A stretch of 64,000 bases of DNA. It comes from Streptomyces sedi. Its GTDB lineage: Bacteria; Actinomycetota; Actinomycetes; Streptomycetales; Streptomycetaceae. Numbering within the stretch: position 1 is the first letter of the stretch; every line of letters starts with the position of its first letter. The stretch covers positions 248,001-312,000 of the forward strand of contig NZ_VDGT01000002.1 of NCBI RefSeq assembly GCF_006335015.1. Direction: 5' to 3'. The notes beneath the pieces were generated by a model. That model searched no databases and was not told the DNA's origin. It was given only the letters and a program-made list of their open reading frames with translations. The translations under genes and the position numbers were made by a program. Below, piece by piece: positions 26,187 through 34,247 of the stretch.

Positions 26187-27260
26187 ATGACGACCATCAC
26201 GGATGTGGCTCGGGCCGCTGGCGTTTCGCCGGCCACCGTCTCGCGGGTCTTCAACGGCGGCCGGGTCACCCCCGAGCGCGCGGCGAGGGTGCGACGCGCC
26301 GCGGCCGAGCTGGGGTTCGAGCCCAACCGCGTCGCCCAGTCGCTGCGTAAGCAACGTGGCAGCGTCATAGGACTGCTCATTCCGGACATCGAGAACCCGT
26401 TCTTCACCTCGCTGGCGCGCGGCGTCGAGGACGCCGCCCAGCAGACGGGCCTCTCCGTGGTGTTGTGCAACACCGACGAGGACATCGACAAGGAGCGCCG
26501 CTACCTCGGCATAGCGCTCGCCGAGCAGATGGCCGGAGTCATCGTCGCCGCCGCCTCCCGCACCCAGACCGACCTCTCCCCGCTCGCCGCCCGCGGGATG
26601 CCGGCGGTGGCCGTGGACCGTAGACCGCGCGGCGCCCTCGTGGACGCCGTACTGGTGGACAACCAGTACGGGGGCGAGGCCGCCACCGAACACCTGCTGC
26701 GCGCCAGGTACCGGCGGATCGCCTGCGTCACCGGGCCCGAGGGCGCCTCCACCTCGGAGGAACGACTGGCCGGCTACCGCTCCGCGCTCCGCGACGCGCT
26801 CGCCGACGGCACGCTCACCCCCGAGGACGGCGACGACCCGCTGACCGCCTACGTGCGCTACGCCGACTTCAAGGTCGGCGGCGGCCGGGCCGCCATGGCC
26901 GACCTGCTGGCGATGGAACGCCCGCCGGACGCCGTCTTCGTCGCCAACAACCTGATGGCCGTGGGCGCGCTGGAGGTGCTGCGCGAAGCGGGGGTGACAC
27001 CGCCGGAGTTCGGGGTGCTCTCCTTCGGTGGTGTGCCCTGGGCAGGACTGGTAAGGCCAAGCCTGACCACTGTGGAACTCCCTTCCTACGAGCTGGGTTT
27101 CACGGCGGCCAAGCTGCTCCAGGAACGCATCGCCGGCTCGGAGAAGGCGCTTCAGACCGTGGTGCTGCGCACCGGGCTGAGCGTCCGCGACAGCACCGGG
27201 GGCCCGCACGACGACGCCGAGGGCCAGGGGCGCCTCCGGGCGCCGTCCCCGCTCGGATAG
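26187..27260 (+). CDS. LacI-family transcriptional regulator of the arabinan-type locus
   Basis: ATG 26187 gives 357 residues opening 'MTTITDVARAAGVSPATVSR', the LacI helix-turn-helix, followed by hinge helix 'RVAQSLRKQ' and a two-lobe ligand-binding domain ('VIGLLIPDIENPFFTSLARG'). An upstream in-frame ATG at 26100 would lie inside operator O2 and lacks family sequence. The gene is divergent from the transport operon and convergent with the secreted DUF4185 gene, and both flanks carry closely related palindromes, so it probably represses the whole locus until a sugar inducer binds. Confidence 0.93.
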   Translation: MTTITDVARAAGVSPATVSRVFNGGRVTPERAARVRRAAAELGFEPNRVAQSLRKQRGSVIGLLIPDIENPFFTSLARGVEDAAQQTGLSVVLCNTDEDIDKERRYLGIALAEQMAGVIVAAASRTQTDLSPLAARGMPAVAVDRRPRGALVDAVLVDNQYGGEAATEHLLRARYRRIACVTGPEGASTSEERLAGYRSALRDALADGTLTPEDGDDPLTAYVRYADFKVGGGRAAMADLLAMERPPDAVFVANNLMAVGALEVLREAGVTPPEFGVLSFGGVPWAGLVRPSLTTVELPSYELGFTAAKLLQERIAGSEKALQTVVLRTGLSVRDSTGGPHDDAEGQGRLRAPSPLG

Positions 27261-27278
27261 CGGGAACGGCGCCCGGAG
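27234..27278. terminator. 20-bp bidirectional hairpin between convergent genes
   Basis: Arms at 27234-27253 and 27259-27278 pair over 20 bases with one mismatch around the loop CGGAT. The hairpin overlaps the lacI stop codon and ends 20 bases before the stop of the secreted DUF4185 gene, so it can end both transcripts. Confidence 0.75.
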
Positions 27279-27297
27279 CGCCCACGCGGTGCGGCGC

Positions 27298-28989
27298 TCA
27301 GCCGCCGTAGTAGACCTCCAGCTCGGCGATGGAGGTGAACGTGCGGTCGCCGCCGGGCGCGCCGATCACCCGCACCCCGTCGCCCGCGGTCTCCGGGAAG
27401 GTCAGCGTGTAGGAACGGTTCGGCCCCGCCGAGGCGTCGCCCGGGTACGGCGGCTCCACCGTCACCGCGCCCGCGTCCGTCCATACACCGTCCTGCCGCA
27501 CCTCGACGCGGGGAGCGTCGGTGAACCAGCCGCCGTCCCCGAACATCTCACCCGTCGTGTAGACGACCCGGTCCACCGTGTACTCCCGGGGCCAGGTGTA
27601 GCCCCACCAACTCTCGGTTTTCCGCTCGTCGTTCCAGTCGTCCTGACTGGCCGTCAGTTCGCCGTCGTTGTAGACCGAGGGCCCGCCGAAGTGGATCGCG
27701 CGCTCGACGCCCGTGGTGCCGGGTTCCGTCGCCAGGTTGTGCGCCGGGTCGGCCGCGTTCTCCGGCTCCGTCTCGACCCGCGGTTCGACGTGCATCTGGC
27801 GCAGCGAGTAGGTGTAGGCCCAGTGCTCGCCCGGCGGGAAACCCCCGCCGCAGGGGCAGACGTTGGACTGTATCCACATCGAACGGCCGTCCTCGCTGAT
27901 GTACTTGGACGGGATCGTCACGCCGTAGCCGCCGTGCTTGGTCGTCGGCCACGGATAGCCGCCGAAGTCCCGCGAGTCGAAGCGCTCCCAGGGGCCCCAG
28001 GGCGTCGGCGACTCGTAGAACTCGAAGGTGTACTCCGTCCACGACGTGTAGAGGTAGCGGTCGAGCCCCTCGTTGTAGACGACGCCGCCCTGGCTGAGGA
28101 CCGTGGTGTTCTCCACCCGTCCCTCGCCGAACACGTCCTGGTAGATGTGCCGGTCGTCGTGGAGCACCGGCGAACGGTCGGCGATGTCGGCCGACCAGGT
28201 GGGCTCGCCCGAGTCGTCGGTGCCGCTCACGAACTCCCAGGCGCCGCGGTCCGTCACGGCGTCCTTCGGCACCCGGCCGAGGTACAGGTCGACCGGGTCG
28301 GGCACCCGGTCGTTGAACGAGTCGCGCCAGTTGTGGTCAAGTCCGTAGGCGTAGACGTAGTCGTCCGGCGCGTTGGCGTAGTCCTTGCCGTAGTCCAGGA
28401 ACATCACGGTGGTAAACACCCCGTCGCCGAACATCGGCGCCTCGGTGTCCCACTCCCAGGTCTGCCCCTTGTCGGTGGAGCGGGCGATGGTGGCGGCCGG
28501 GGCGTCGTTGAAGTCGAACGCCAGGTCCTGGACGGCGAGATAGAGGTCGCCGTCCACGCAGGCCATGCCGGTGGGCTTGCGGGAGTGCTCGGGGGTCCAC
28601 GCCTGGCTGACCTCGGTGGCCAGTTGTTCACCTGTCAGTTGACCAGGTGTCCCGGTGATTCGGGCGACCCCGATGTCGCTGTAGACGTCGCCGAAGCCGA
28701 CGCCGTCGCCGTAGGCGGTGTACACGTGGTCGTCATCGGCCCAGCAGTTGGGCCACAGGTCGCCGTGGTTGACGTTGTCCCCGACGGAGGGGGCGCCGAC
28801 GGTGGCGGCGGGGTCGATGTCGACGGTGGAGAAGAAGTCGCCTACGGGGGCGTTCGCGGGGGCGTCCGAGCGCGCCGCGGCGCCGTCGCCGCTGGGCGGT
28901 GCCGCCTGGCTGGACGCGAGCACGGTGGCGGTGAGCACCCCGCACAGGCTCAGGGACAGCACCAGGCGGGTCCCGGTACTTCTGCGCAT
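27298..28989 (-). CDS. Secreted DUF4185 protein, GH183-like (proposed endo-D-arabinanase)
   Basis: ATG 28989 follows GGAGG by six bases (a TTG one codon earlier is less likely) and gives 563 residues. A Sec signal occupies residues 1-30 (LVLSLSLCGVLTATVLASS). Residues about 60-415 match DUF4185: 'WPNCWADDDHVYTAYGDG' at 79-96, 'KGQTWEWDTEAPMFGDG', 'DDYVYAYGLD', 'LYLGRVPKDAVTDRGAWEF', 'ESPTPWGPWERF'. DUF4185 contains the endo-D-arabinanases now classed as GH183. The last about 140 residues look like a beta-sandwich carbohydrate-binding (discoidin/CBM32-like) domain. Two operators like O1 lie just upstream, linking it to the importer operon. Function is predicted by family and context. Confidence 0.82.
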   Translation of the reverse strand: MRRSTGTRLVLSLSLCGVLTATVLASSQAAPPSGDGAAARSDAPANAPVGDFFSTVDIDPAATVGAPSVGDNVNHGDLWPNCWADDDHVYTAYGDGVGFGDVYSDIGVARITGTPGQLTGEQLATEVSQAWTPEHSRKPTGMACVDGDLYLAVQDLAFDFNDAPAATIARSTDKGQTWEWDTEAPMFGDGVFTTVMFLDYGKDYANAPDDYVYAYGLDHNWRDSFNDRVPDPVDLYLGRVPKDAVTDRGAWEFVSGTDDSGEPTWSADIADRSPVLHDDRHIYQDVFGEGRVENTTVLSQGGVVYNEGLDRYLYTSWTEYTFEFYESPTPWGPWERFDSRDFGGYPWPTTKHGGYGVTIPSKYISEDGRSMWIQSNVCPCGGGFPPGEHWAYTYSLRQMHVEPRVETEPENAADPAHNLATEPGTTGVERAIHFGGPSVYNDGELTASQDDWNDERKTESWWGYTWPREYTVDRVVYTTGEMFGDGGWFTDAPRVEVRQDGVWTDAGAVTVEPPYPGDASAGPNRSYTLTFPETAGDGVRVIGAPGGDRTFTSIAELEVYYGG

Positions 28990-29021
28990 CAACTGCCTCC
29001 GGGGGGTGGGGTGGCGGGCGT

Positions 29022-29037
29022 TTGGAATCGATTTCAG
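29022..29037. promoter_or_regulatory. LacI-type operator O3
   Basis: TTGGAATCGATTTCAG differs from O1 at two positions and lies 33 bases upstream of the DUF4185 start on the minus strand, overlapping the expected promoter. Confidence 0.78.
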
Positions 29038-29088
29038 GGGAAGGTAAGAGGCTTGCGGGGGTGAGTCAAGGCTTTGGACGCCCCCGGG

Positions 29089-29104
29089 AGGAAATCGATT
29101 CCAG
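29089..29104. promoter_or_regulatory. LacI-type operator O4
   Basis: Read on the minus strand this is CTGGAATCGATTTCCT, sharing the GGAATCGATTTC core of O3. Its centre is 67 bases from that of O3, a spacing compatible with looping by a tetramer or with two dimers. Confidence 0.7.
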
Positions 29105-29215
29105 GGGCGTCGACTCGGAGTCGGAGAGCCGGCCGGTGTTCGTCGCGCGGATGCGGGACGACGGGACGACGAGGACGGCGCGGTGCGGACCCGGGCTGGC
29201 GTGGGCGCCGGCCGG

Positions 29216-29566
29216 TCAGTAGAAGTACTTCACGACCGTGGTGGGTGGTTGCCCGTCGCGTAGCCAGCGCCCACGGAGGTGGACGGCCAGTAGGGAGAAC
29301 TCCTCGTCGCTGAGCGGTGACGGCTCGACGGCCGGGGACATGGTTCCGCCGGGCGGCTCCTGCGACGACGCCTCCCGCGGTGACGCCTCGCCGTCCAGCG
29401 CGAACCGCTGATCCCCCGTGGGCGTGCCCTCGGCCGACGCCCGGACGACCTCGCGGCGGCGGGTGTCGAGGAGCAGGTACGTCTGGCGGGCTCCGCCGTC
29501 GATGACGACCAGATAGTGATGGGTTTGTCCGACGCCGCCGACGAGTTTCAGGAGGAACGAGCCCAT
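29216..29566 (-). CDS. Small hypothetical protein
   Basis: The frame from ATG 29566 codes 116 residues starting MGSFLLKLVGGVGQTHHYLV. The start overlies a well placed GGTGCTCAC region but no strong ribosome site. The N-terminal half is beta-like ('HYLVVIDGGARQTYLLLDTR'), the middle is Gly/Pro/Ser-rich and disordered, and the end 'HLRGRWLRDGQPPTTVVKYFY' is more ordered. I do not recognise a family. The gene is divergent from the TetR gene at 29678, which might control it. The open frame continues upstream to 29830 but that part overlaps the regulator and looks non-coding. Confidence 0.5.
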   Translation of the reverse strand: MGSFLLKLVGGVGQTHHYLVVIDGGARQTYLLLDTRRREVVRASAEGTPTGDQRFALDGEASPREASSQEPPGGTMSPAVEPSPLSDEEFSLLAVHLRGRWLRDGQPPTTVVKYFY

Positions 29567-29677
29567 GTGAGCACCGCTTCCCGCTCTCGGCCCGTCGTAC
29601 TCCCCGGCTGCCGCGGTCCATGGCGGCCGTCGCCGTTGACTGCCGGATGCGTGGTGGTCTGTGGAGACAGGCGCCGG

Positions 29678-30286
29678 ATGACACGCAGGACACGAGAGCA
29701 CCGTTCGGCGGCCGAACGGCGCGAGCAGCTCCTGGACGCCGCCGTCGAGGTCATGCGCGAGGGCGGCATCGGAGCGGCCAGCACGCGGGCGGTCGCCGAC
29801 CGGGCCGGTCTGCCGCAGGGCGCGTTCCACTACTGCTTCCGCTCCAAGGACGAGCTCTTCGCCGCCCTGCTGGAACGCGAGTTGAACGCCTCTCTCGGCC
29901 AGGTGTGGGACGCCCTGGCCGAGACCCGGGACATGGAGACCAGCATCGCCGCCGCGCTGCGCGCCCTACTGGACCATGTCCGCTCCGATCCCGAATACCA
30001 CCTGTTGTCGGCCGAGTTGACGGACATGGCGGCGCGCACGCCGGCCCTCGCGCACGTGGCGCGCCGGGAGCACACCACCTATGTCGACCATGTCGACCAG
30101 ATGCTCCGCCGCTGGGAGGAGGACGGCGCCGGTCGGCTGTCCGTCGACTCGCGGGCGCTGGCCGAGGCGCTGGTCGCCGCCTCGATCGGGATCACGTCCG
30201 CCTGGCTCAGCGCGCGCGACGACGAGGCCGCGCACGCCTCCGTCGCCCTGTTCTCCTCGGCGTTGGCGCGCGCGGCGACTCCCTGA
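29678..30286 (+). CDS. TetR-family transcriptional regulator
   Basis: ATG 29678 gives 202 residues. The helix-turn-helix domain spans about 10-60: 'RREQLLDAAVEVMREGGI' then 'STRAVADRAGLPQGAFHYCF', ending 'KDELFAALLERE'. The C-terminal ligand domain carries 'LLDHVRSDPEYHLLSAEL'. The adjacent genes do not reveal a target; the divergent small gene at 29216-29566 is the nearest candidate. Longer upstream frames from 29516 overlap that gene and are rejected. Confidence 0.9.
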   Translation: MTRRTREHRSAAERREQLLDAAVEVMREGGIGAASTRAVADRAGLPQGAFHYCFRSKDELFAALLERELNASLGQVWDALAETRDMETSIAAALRALLDHVRSDPEYHLLSAELTDMAARTPALAHVARREHTTYVDHVDQMLRRWEEDGAGRLSVDSRALAEALVAASIGITSAWLSARDDEAAHASVALFSSALARAATP

Positions 30287-30383
30287 GGCCGTTCGGCGCG
30301 TCCGCCCAGGTCGGACGGGGAGGCGGCCCGCTACCGGTCGGACGGCGAGGCGGGCGACCGGCCGGCCGGTCGCCCGCCTCCGG

Positions 30384-31355
30384 TCAGGCGGCGGGGCGGG
30401 CCCGCAGCGCCGCGATCAGCCACTCGAAGGCGGGGACCGCGGGCGCGCGGGCCGGCCAGCCGTTGAGGACGCCCAGCAGCTGCCAGTACCGTTCCACCTT
30501 TCCGTCGGTAAAGGTGGCCAACTGGTCAGCCAGCTCGTCACGTTCACCAGTGGACAGCTCCGGGCTGACCAGTTGGTCGAGCACGGCCCTCGCCTCGTCG
30601 GATGCGGGGTCGGTTCCCTCCCGGACGGCCCGGCCCGCGAGTTCCTGGACGCGCGCGGGGTCGGGCCCCGACGGCTCCGCGGCCGGTCCTGCCCGCGTCC
30701 CCGCCACGGCCATCTCGCGGACGCGGCGGCGGAACGCCTCGTCCCGCACGAGTGCCCCCAGCTCCACCCACGCCTCCAGCTGCTCGGAGGTGGGATCGGC
30801 GGGCAGTTCCGCCGGCAGGGCGCGCATCGCCTCCGCGATTCCGGCTCCGGGTGACGTCGGGGGCACCCCGTCGAAGACCTCGTGAACGAAGTCGTCGATG
30901 ATGCGCTGCCGTTGGTCGGCCGACATCCTGGCCAGTTCGTGCATGAGTCTCATCTCCTCGGTCCTACTGCCGTGTTGAGCGATCCACCGCAGCACAGCGC
31001 GCCGGATCCGCAGCGCGCGGATCTCCGCGTCCAGCGCCCGCAGATGGGTCGCGGCCACCTCGCGCACCGTTGTCCCGCTCGCCAGTACCCGGCGGACCGT
31101 CTCCAGGTCGAAGCCGAGGTCCCGCAGCGTGCGGACGAGCTCCAGCCGGGCCACGGCCCCGGCGTCGTACAGTCGGTAGCCGCTCGTGGAGCGGCCCACG
31201 GGTGGGGCCACGCCGATGTCGGACCAGAAGCGGATCGTGCGTACCGGCAGCCCGGTCCGGCGCCCGAGCGCGCCGATCGTGAGGAGCTCCTCCCGTTCGT
31301 CACGTTCGTTCCGCTCACGAGACTTCTGTCGCCTGTCGTGATCGCTCACGGACAC
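30384..31355 (-). CDS. MerR-family transcriptional regulator
   Basis: From GTG 31355 (or GTG 31349) the protein has 323 residues. The winged helix-turn-helix lies at about 23-90: 'LLTIGALGRRTGLPVRTIRF', 'TSGYRLYDAGAVARLELVR'. A dimerisation helix follows ('LDAEIRALRIRRAVLRWIA'), and then an unusually long C-terminal domain of about 190 residues, mostly helical, with no cysteine metal site. It thus resembles small-molecule-sensing MerR proteins, not metal sensors. Target unknown. Confidence 0.9.
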   Translation of the reverse strand: MSVSDHDRRQKSRERNERDEREELLTIGALGRRTGLPVRTIRFWSDIGVAPPVGRSTSGYRLYDAGAVARLELVRTLRDLGFDLETVRRVLASGTTVREVAATHLRALDAEIRALRIRRAVLRWIAQHGSRTEEMRLMHELARMSADQRQRIIDDFVHEVFDGVPPTSPGAGIAEAMRALPAELPADPTSEQLEAWVELGALVRDEAFRRRVREMAVAGTRAGPAAEPSGPDPARVQELAGRAVREGTDPASDEARAVLDQLVSPELSTGERDELADQLATFTDGKVERYWQLLGVLNGWPARAPAVPAFEWLIAALRARPAA

Positions 31356-31649
31356 GACCTTTCACCTTCCAGCGGGTGGAGACTCAAGCGCGGCACGTCG
31401 GGCCGCGTGACATGCCCTCGTCTCACGGGCGGCGCGGGGCCGCGAATGCCCCGCGCCCGGCCCGTTCCCGCGTGGCCGGAACCGGACGAGAGGCAGGTGC
31501 GGGGCGCCGCCCGGGCAAGGCGGCCGAGGAGGCGGCCGAGAAGGGTAAAGGGATGTCAACTTCCCGTTGGCGCAAACAAGTAGAAGCTTTGCCCTCTTCG
31601 GTGGCTTGCTTGTCCTTGTTTTGACCATGCACAAGCAACATTTGACCGC
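31356..31649. promoter_or_regulatory. Divergent promoter region with AT-rich patch
   Basis: Most of this gap is ordinary high-GC DNA, but 31548-31648 is markedly AT-rich. It contains GCTTGCTTGTCCTTGTTTTG, a related AAGCAAC further on and possible -35/-10 elements before the secreted NTF2-like gene. No palindrome of operator quality was found. Confidence 0.45.
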
Positions 31650-32171
31650 ATGAAGACCCTTCATCGCACCCGAGCGGTTCAGGCCATCCTCGCCACGGCC
31701 GCCGCGGGCACTCTGCTGACCGGGGTGGCGGTCGCCCAGTCCGGCGGCGACTCCGAGAGCGCCCACCACCCCGCGCCCGCCGACGAGCAGGAGATCCGCG
31801 ACCTCTTCGAGGACTGGAACGACGCGCTGGCCACCGGCGACCCGGAGGCCGTCGCCGACCTGTACGCGGGGAACGCGGTCCTGGAACCGACGCAGTCGAA
31901 CGTCATACGCACCGACCGCGACGGCATCGTCGACTACTTCGAGCACTTCCTCGCCCAGCAGCCCGTCGGCCAGATCAACGAGTCCTATGTCGAGCTCCTC
32001 GGCCCCGACGCGGCCGTCGACTCCGGCGCCTACACCTTCACGCTGACCGATCCGGAGACCGGGACCGTCGCCGACGTCGCCGCCCGCTACTCCTTCGTCT
32101 ACGAGCGGGACGAGGCCACCGGTGAGTGGAGGATCGTCAACCACCACTCGTCGGCGATGCCCGAGGGCTGA
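31650..32171 (+). CDS. Secreted SnoaL/NTF2-like protein (SgcJ/EcaC type)
   Basis: The 173-residue protein starts with a signal peptide (about residues 1-30, 'AILATAAAGTLLTGVAVAQS'), a short acidic linker, and then an NTF2-like cone fold at about 45-170: 'EIRDLFEDWNDALATGDPEAVADLYAGNAVLEPT', 'GIVDYFEHFL', 'RYSFVYERDEATGEWRIVNHHSS' (segments shortened). This matches the CaMKII-association/DUF4440 class often labelled SgcJ/EcaC family. Such domains bind small ligands or act as minor enzymes; no active-site claim can be made. Strong AT-rich promoter region and a terminator hairpin frame it as a single-gene unit. Confidence 0.82.
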   Translation: MKTLHRTRAVQAILATAAAGTLLTGVAVAQSGGDSESAHHPAPADEQEIRDLFEDWNDALATGDPEAVADLYAGNAVLEPTQSNVIRTDRDGIVDYFEHFLAQQPVGQINESYVELLGPDAAVDSGAYTFTLTDPETGTVADVAARYSFVYERDEATGEWRIVNHHSSAMPEG

Positions 32172-32190
32172 CCCTCCCACCGCGGGGAAA

Positions 32191-32229
32191 CGGGCGGGTG
32201 GGCCGGGAACTTCCCGGGCCACCCGCCCG
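32191..32229. terminator. 19-bp hairpin after the NTF2-like gene
   Basis: Arms at 32191-32209 and 32211-32229 are complementary with a single mismatch (left arm begins CGGGCGGGTGGGCCGG). It begins 19 bases past the stop codon and precedes the methyltransferase gene. Confidence 0.7.
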
Positions 32230-32286
32230 ACCTGTGGGGTGCGACGTCGTCGCGCGACCACGGAGCCGACCGGAGAGGAACCCACG

Positions 32287-33036
32287 ATGGACCCCCTGCG
32301 CCCGGATACCTACGGCGAGTTGAACGCCGACGTGTACGACGAGTGGCACTCCGCCAACGACCCCACCGACGCCGTGCGCGGGCTGGCCGAGCTCATCGAC
32401 GAGGGTCCCGAGGGCCCGGTGCTCGAACTGGCCGTGGGCACCGGGCGCGTCACCCTCCCGTTGGCGGCGCGCGGCGTCGAACTGTGGGGCATCGACGCCT
32501 CGGAGGCGATGGTGGAACGCCTCCGCGCCAAGCCGGGCGGCGACCAAGTGCCCGTCACCATAGGCGACATGGCGGACGTCGAGCCCGAGACCGACGCCTC
32601 CTTCGCCATGGTCTTCGTGGTCTTCTCCACCTTCTTCTTCCTGATGTCCCAGGACGAGCAGGTCCGGTGCTTCGCCAACGTCGCCCGCCGCCTGCTGCCC
32701 GGCGGGCGCTTCGTGCTGGAGTGCCCGATGCCCGACGTCGCGCGCTACGACCGTGACCAGCGGGTCGCGGCGCACCAGGTCGGGCTCGGCCATGTGCGGC
32801 TCACCGCCGTCCGCCACGACCCGGTGGAGCAACGCTTCGAGGGGCAGCACGTGTTGATCACCGAAGGCGGCATCAAGTTGGCACCCGCGTTTATGCGCTA
32901 CGCCTGGCCGAGCGAACTCGACCTGATGGCCCGGCTGGCCGGGCTCGAACGCCTTCACCGCTGGGGCGGATGGCACCGCGAACCCTTCCGGGGCGAGGGC
33001 GAGTATGTGACGGTCTATCAGAAGCCGTCCCGCTGA
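32287..33036 (+). CDS. Class I SAM-dependent methyltransferase
   Basis: ATG 32287 with GAGAGGA upstream gives 249 residues. SAM-binding motif I is 'PVLELAVGTGRVTLPLA' at about 43-59, the acidic end of strand 2 is 'LWGIDASEAMV', and the post-I region 'TIGDMADVE' is present. The C-terminal half is a typical small-molecule methyltransferase lid. Substrate unknown. Its last 19 bases overlap the end of the convergent MFS gene, an unusually tight arrangement. Confidence 0.9.
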   Translation: MDPLRPDTYGELNADVYDEWHSANDPTDAVRGLAELIDEGPEGPVLELAVGTGRVTLPLAARGVELWGIDASEAMVERLRAKPGGDQVPVTIGDMADVEPETDASFAMVFVVFSTFFFLMSQDEQVRCFANVARRLLPGGRFVLECPMPDVARYDRDQRVAAHQVGLGHVRLTAVRHDPVEQRFEGQHVLITEGGIKLAPAFMRYAWPSELDLMARLAGLERLHRWGGWHREPFRGEGEYVTVYQKPSR

Positions 33037-34247
33037 ACGGGGTTGGTCGAGCCCGGCCGACGGCGCCGGGCCAGCCGACGGCCCAGCAGCAGCGCCAACG
33101 GGGGCAGCGCCACGCACTGCGCGGCGGCGCTCAGCCAGAACGCCTCGGCGGCGCCCGCGCGTTCGAAGGCCCCGTACAGGGCGCCGCCCACCACCCCGCT
33201 GAGCAGCGCGCCGACGCCGACGGCCAGTCGCTGCTGCCCGAAGGTGACGGTGACCGATCGATCGGAGAGCGCGATCGCCTCCAGGTCGTTCTTCAGAAAC
33301 AGCACCGCCGTGCCGAGGCTCAACGCGGCGGCTCCCGCCGCGATCCCCACCGGCCCCCCGGTGGCGAACGCCCCCAGCCCCACCGCCATGCAGCCGAAGC
33401 CGACCCCCATCGCCGCCGTGTGCCGGACCGCTCCCACCCGGGAGGCCAGCAGCGGCTGGAGAACGGCGAGTCCCAACGAGTAGCCCATCATGACCAGTCC
33501 ATAGCCCGTGGTGGGCAACCGGCCAGTCACATAGACCGACAGATACTGGTAAAACTGCATGTAAAGGTAGTGGGTGACCACCGTGACCGTGAACGGCACC
33601 CACGCCAGTCCGCGCAACATCCGGCGGAACGGCTCGGCCTCCGGGGCGCGCCCCGGCTCCGAGTCCGGCCGCAGCGCCAGATGGCCGGCCGCGAGCAGCG
33701 TGTAGAGCACGCTGGTCACCCCGAAGAGCAGGCTCGGTCGATGCAGGAAGAACGCCCCGGCGACCGGCCCCAGCGCGATGCCGAGGTTCCCCGCCGCGTT
33801 GCCCGCCGAGACCAGCCGGGGCCGCTCCGCCGCGCCCCCCGTCCGTACCATTGCGGAACGGAAGGCGGGCGAGTAGAGCGCGCCCGCCGCACAGCTCAGA
33901 AAGAGCCCCACCACCGTGAGCGCGGGGACCCGCACCCCCGCCAGATAGGTCAGCGCGCCGGCCGTGTACAGCGCGGTGGCCAGCACCAACGCCCGCCGCA
34001 GCCCCATGCGTTCGGCCAACGCCGCCGTGAGGGGCGCACTCGCGAACTGCACCAGCGTGGCGACGCCCAACACCACGCCGACCGCCGCCATTCCGACGCC
34101 CAGCCGGTCCCGTAGCAGCACCGCAAGATACGGATAGACAGCGAACGTGCCGACGTTGACCAGGAACCCGCCGACCAGCAGGGCGAGCGGGGAGCCGGAG
34201 AGCAGGCGCCCAGGGCCTGGCGCCTCGGCCGCCGCGCGCGGGCTCAG
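33018..34247 (-). CDS. MFS transporter, probable drug/solute exporter
   Basis: About twelve membrane helices follow 'LLSGSPLALLVGGFLVNVGT'. No ATG, GTG or TTG occurs in frame between 34484 and the first helix. A CTG at 34247 overlaps the stop of the upstream ferric-reductase-like gene (CTGA) and would give a normal 409-residue protein, so I adopt it as a coupled, non-standard start. The ATG at 34484 would add 79 repetitive Arg/Gly-rich residues read out of frame from the neighbour. Motif-A-like 'GALYSPAFRSAMVR' style loops and the general layout fit the drug-efflux MFS group. Confidence 0.78.
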   Translation of the reverse strand: MSPRAAAEAPGPGRLLSGSPLALLVGGFLVNVGTFAVYPYLAVLLRDRLGVGMAAVGVVLGVATLVQFASAPLTAALAERMGLRRALVLATALYTAGALTYLAGVRVPALTVVGLFLSCAAGALYSPAFRSAMVRTGGAAERPRLVSAGNAAGNLGIALGPVAGAFFLHRPSLLFGVTSVLYTLLAAGHLALRPDSEPGRAPEAEPFRRMLRGLAWVPFTVTVVTHYLYMQFYQYLSVYVTGRLPTTGYGLVMMGYSLGLAVLQPLLASRVGAVRHTAAMGVGFGCMAVGLGAFATGGPVGIAAGAAALSLGTAVLFLKNDLEAIALSDRSVTVTFGQQRLAVGVGALLSGVVGGALYGAFERAGAAEAFWLSAAAQCVALPPLALLLGRRLARRRRPGSTNPVQRDGF

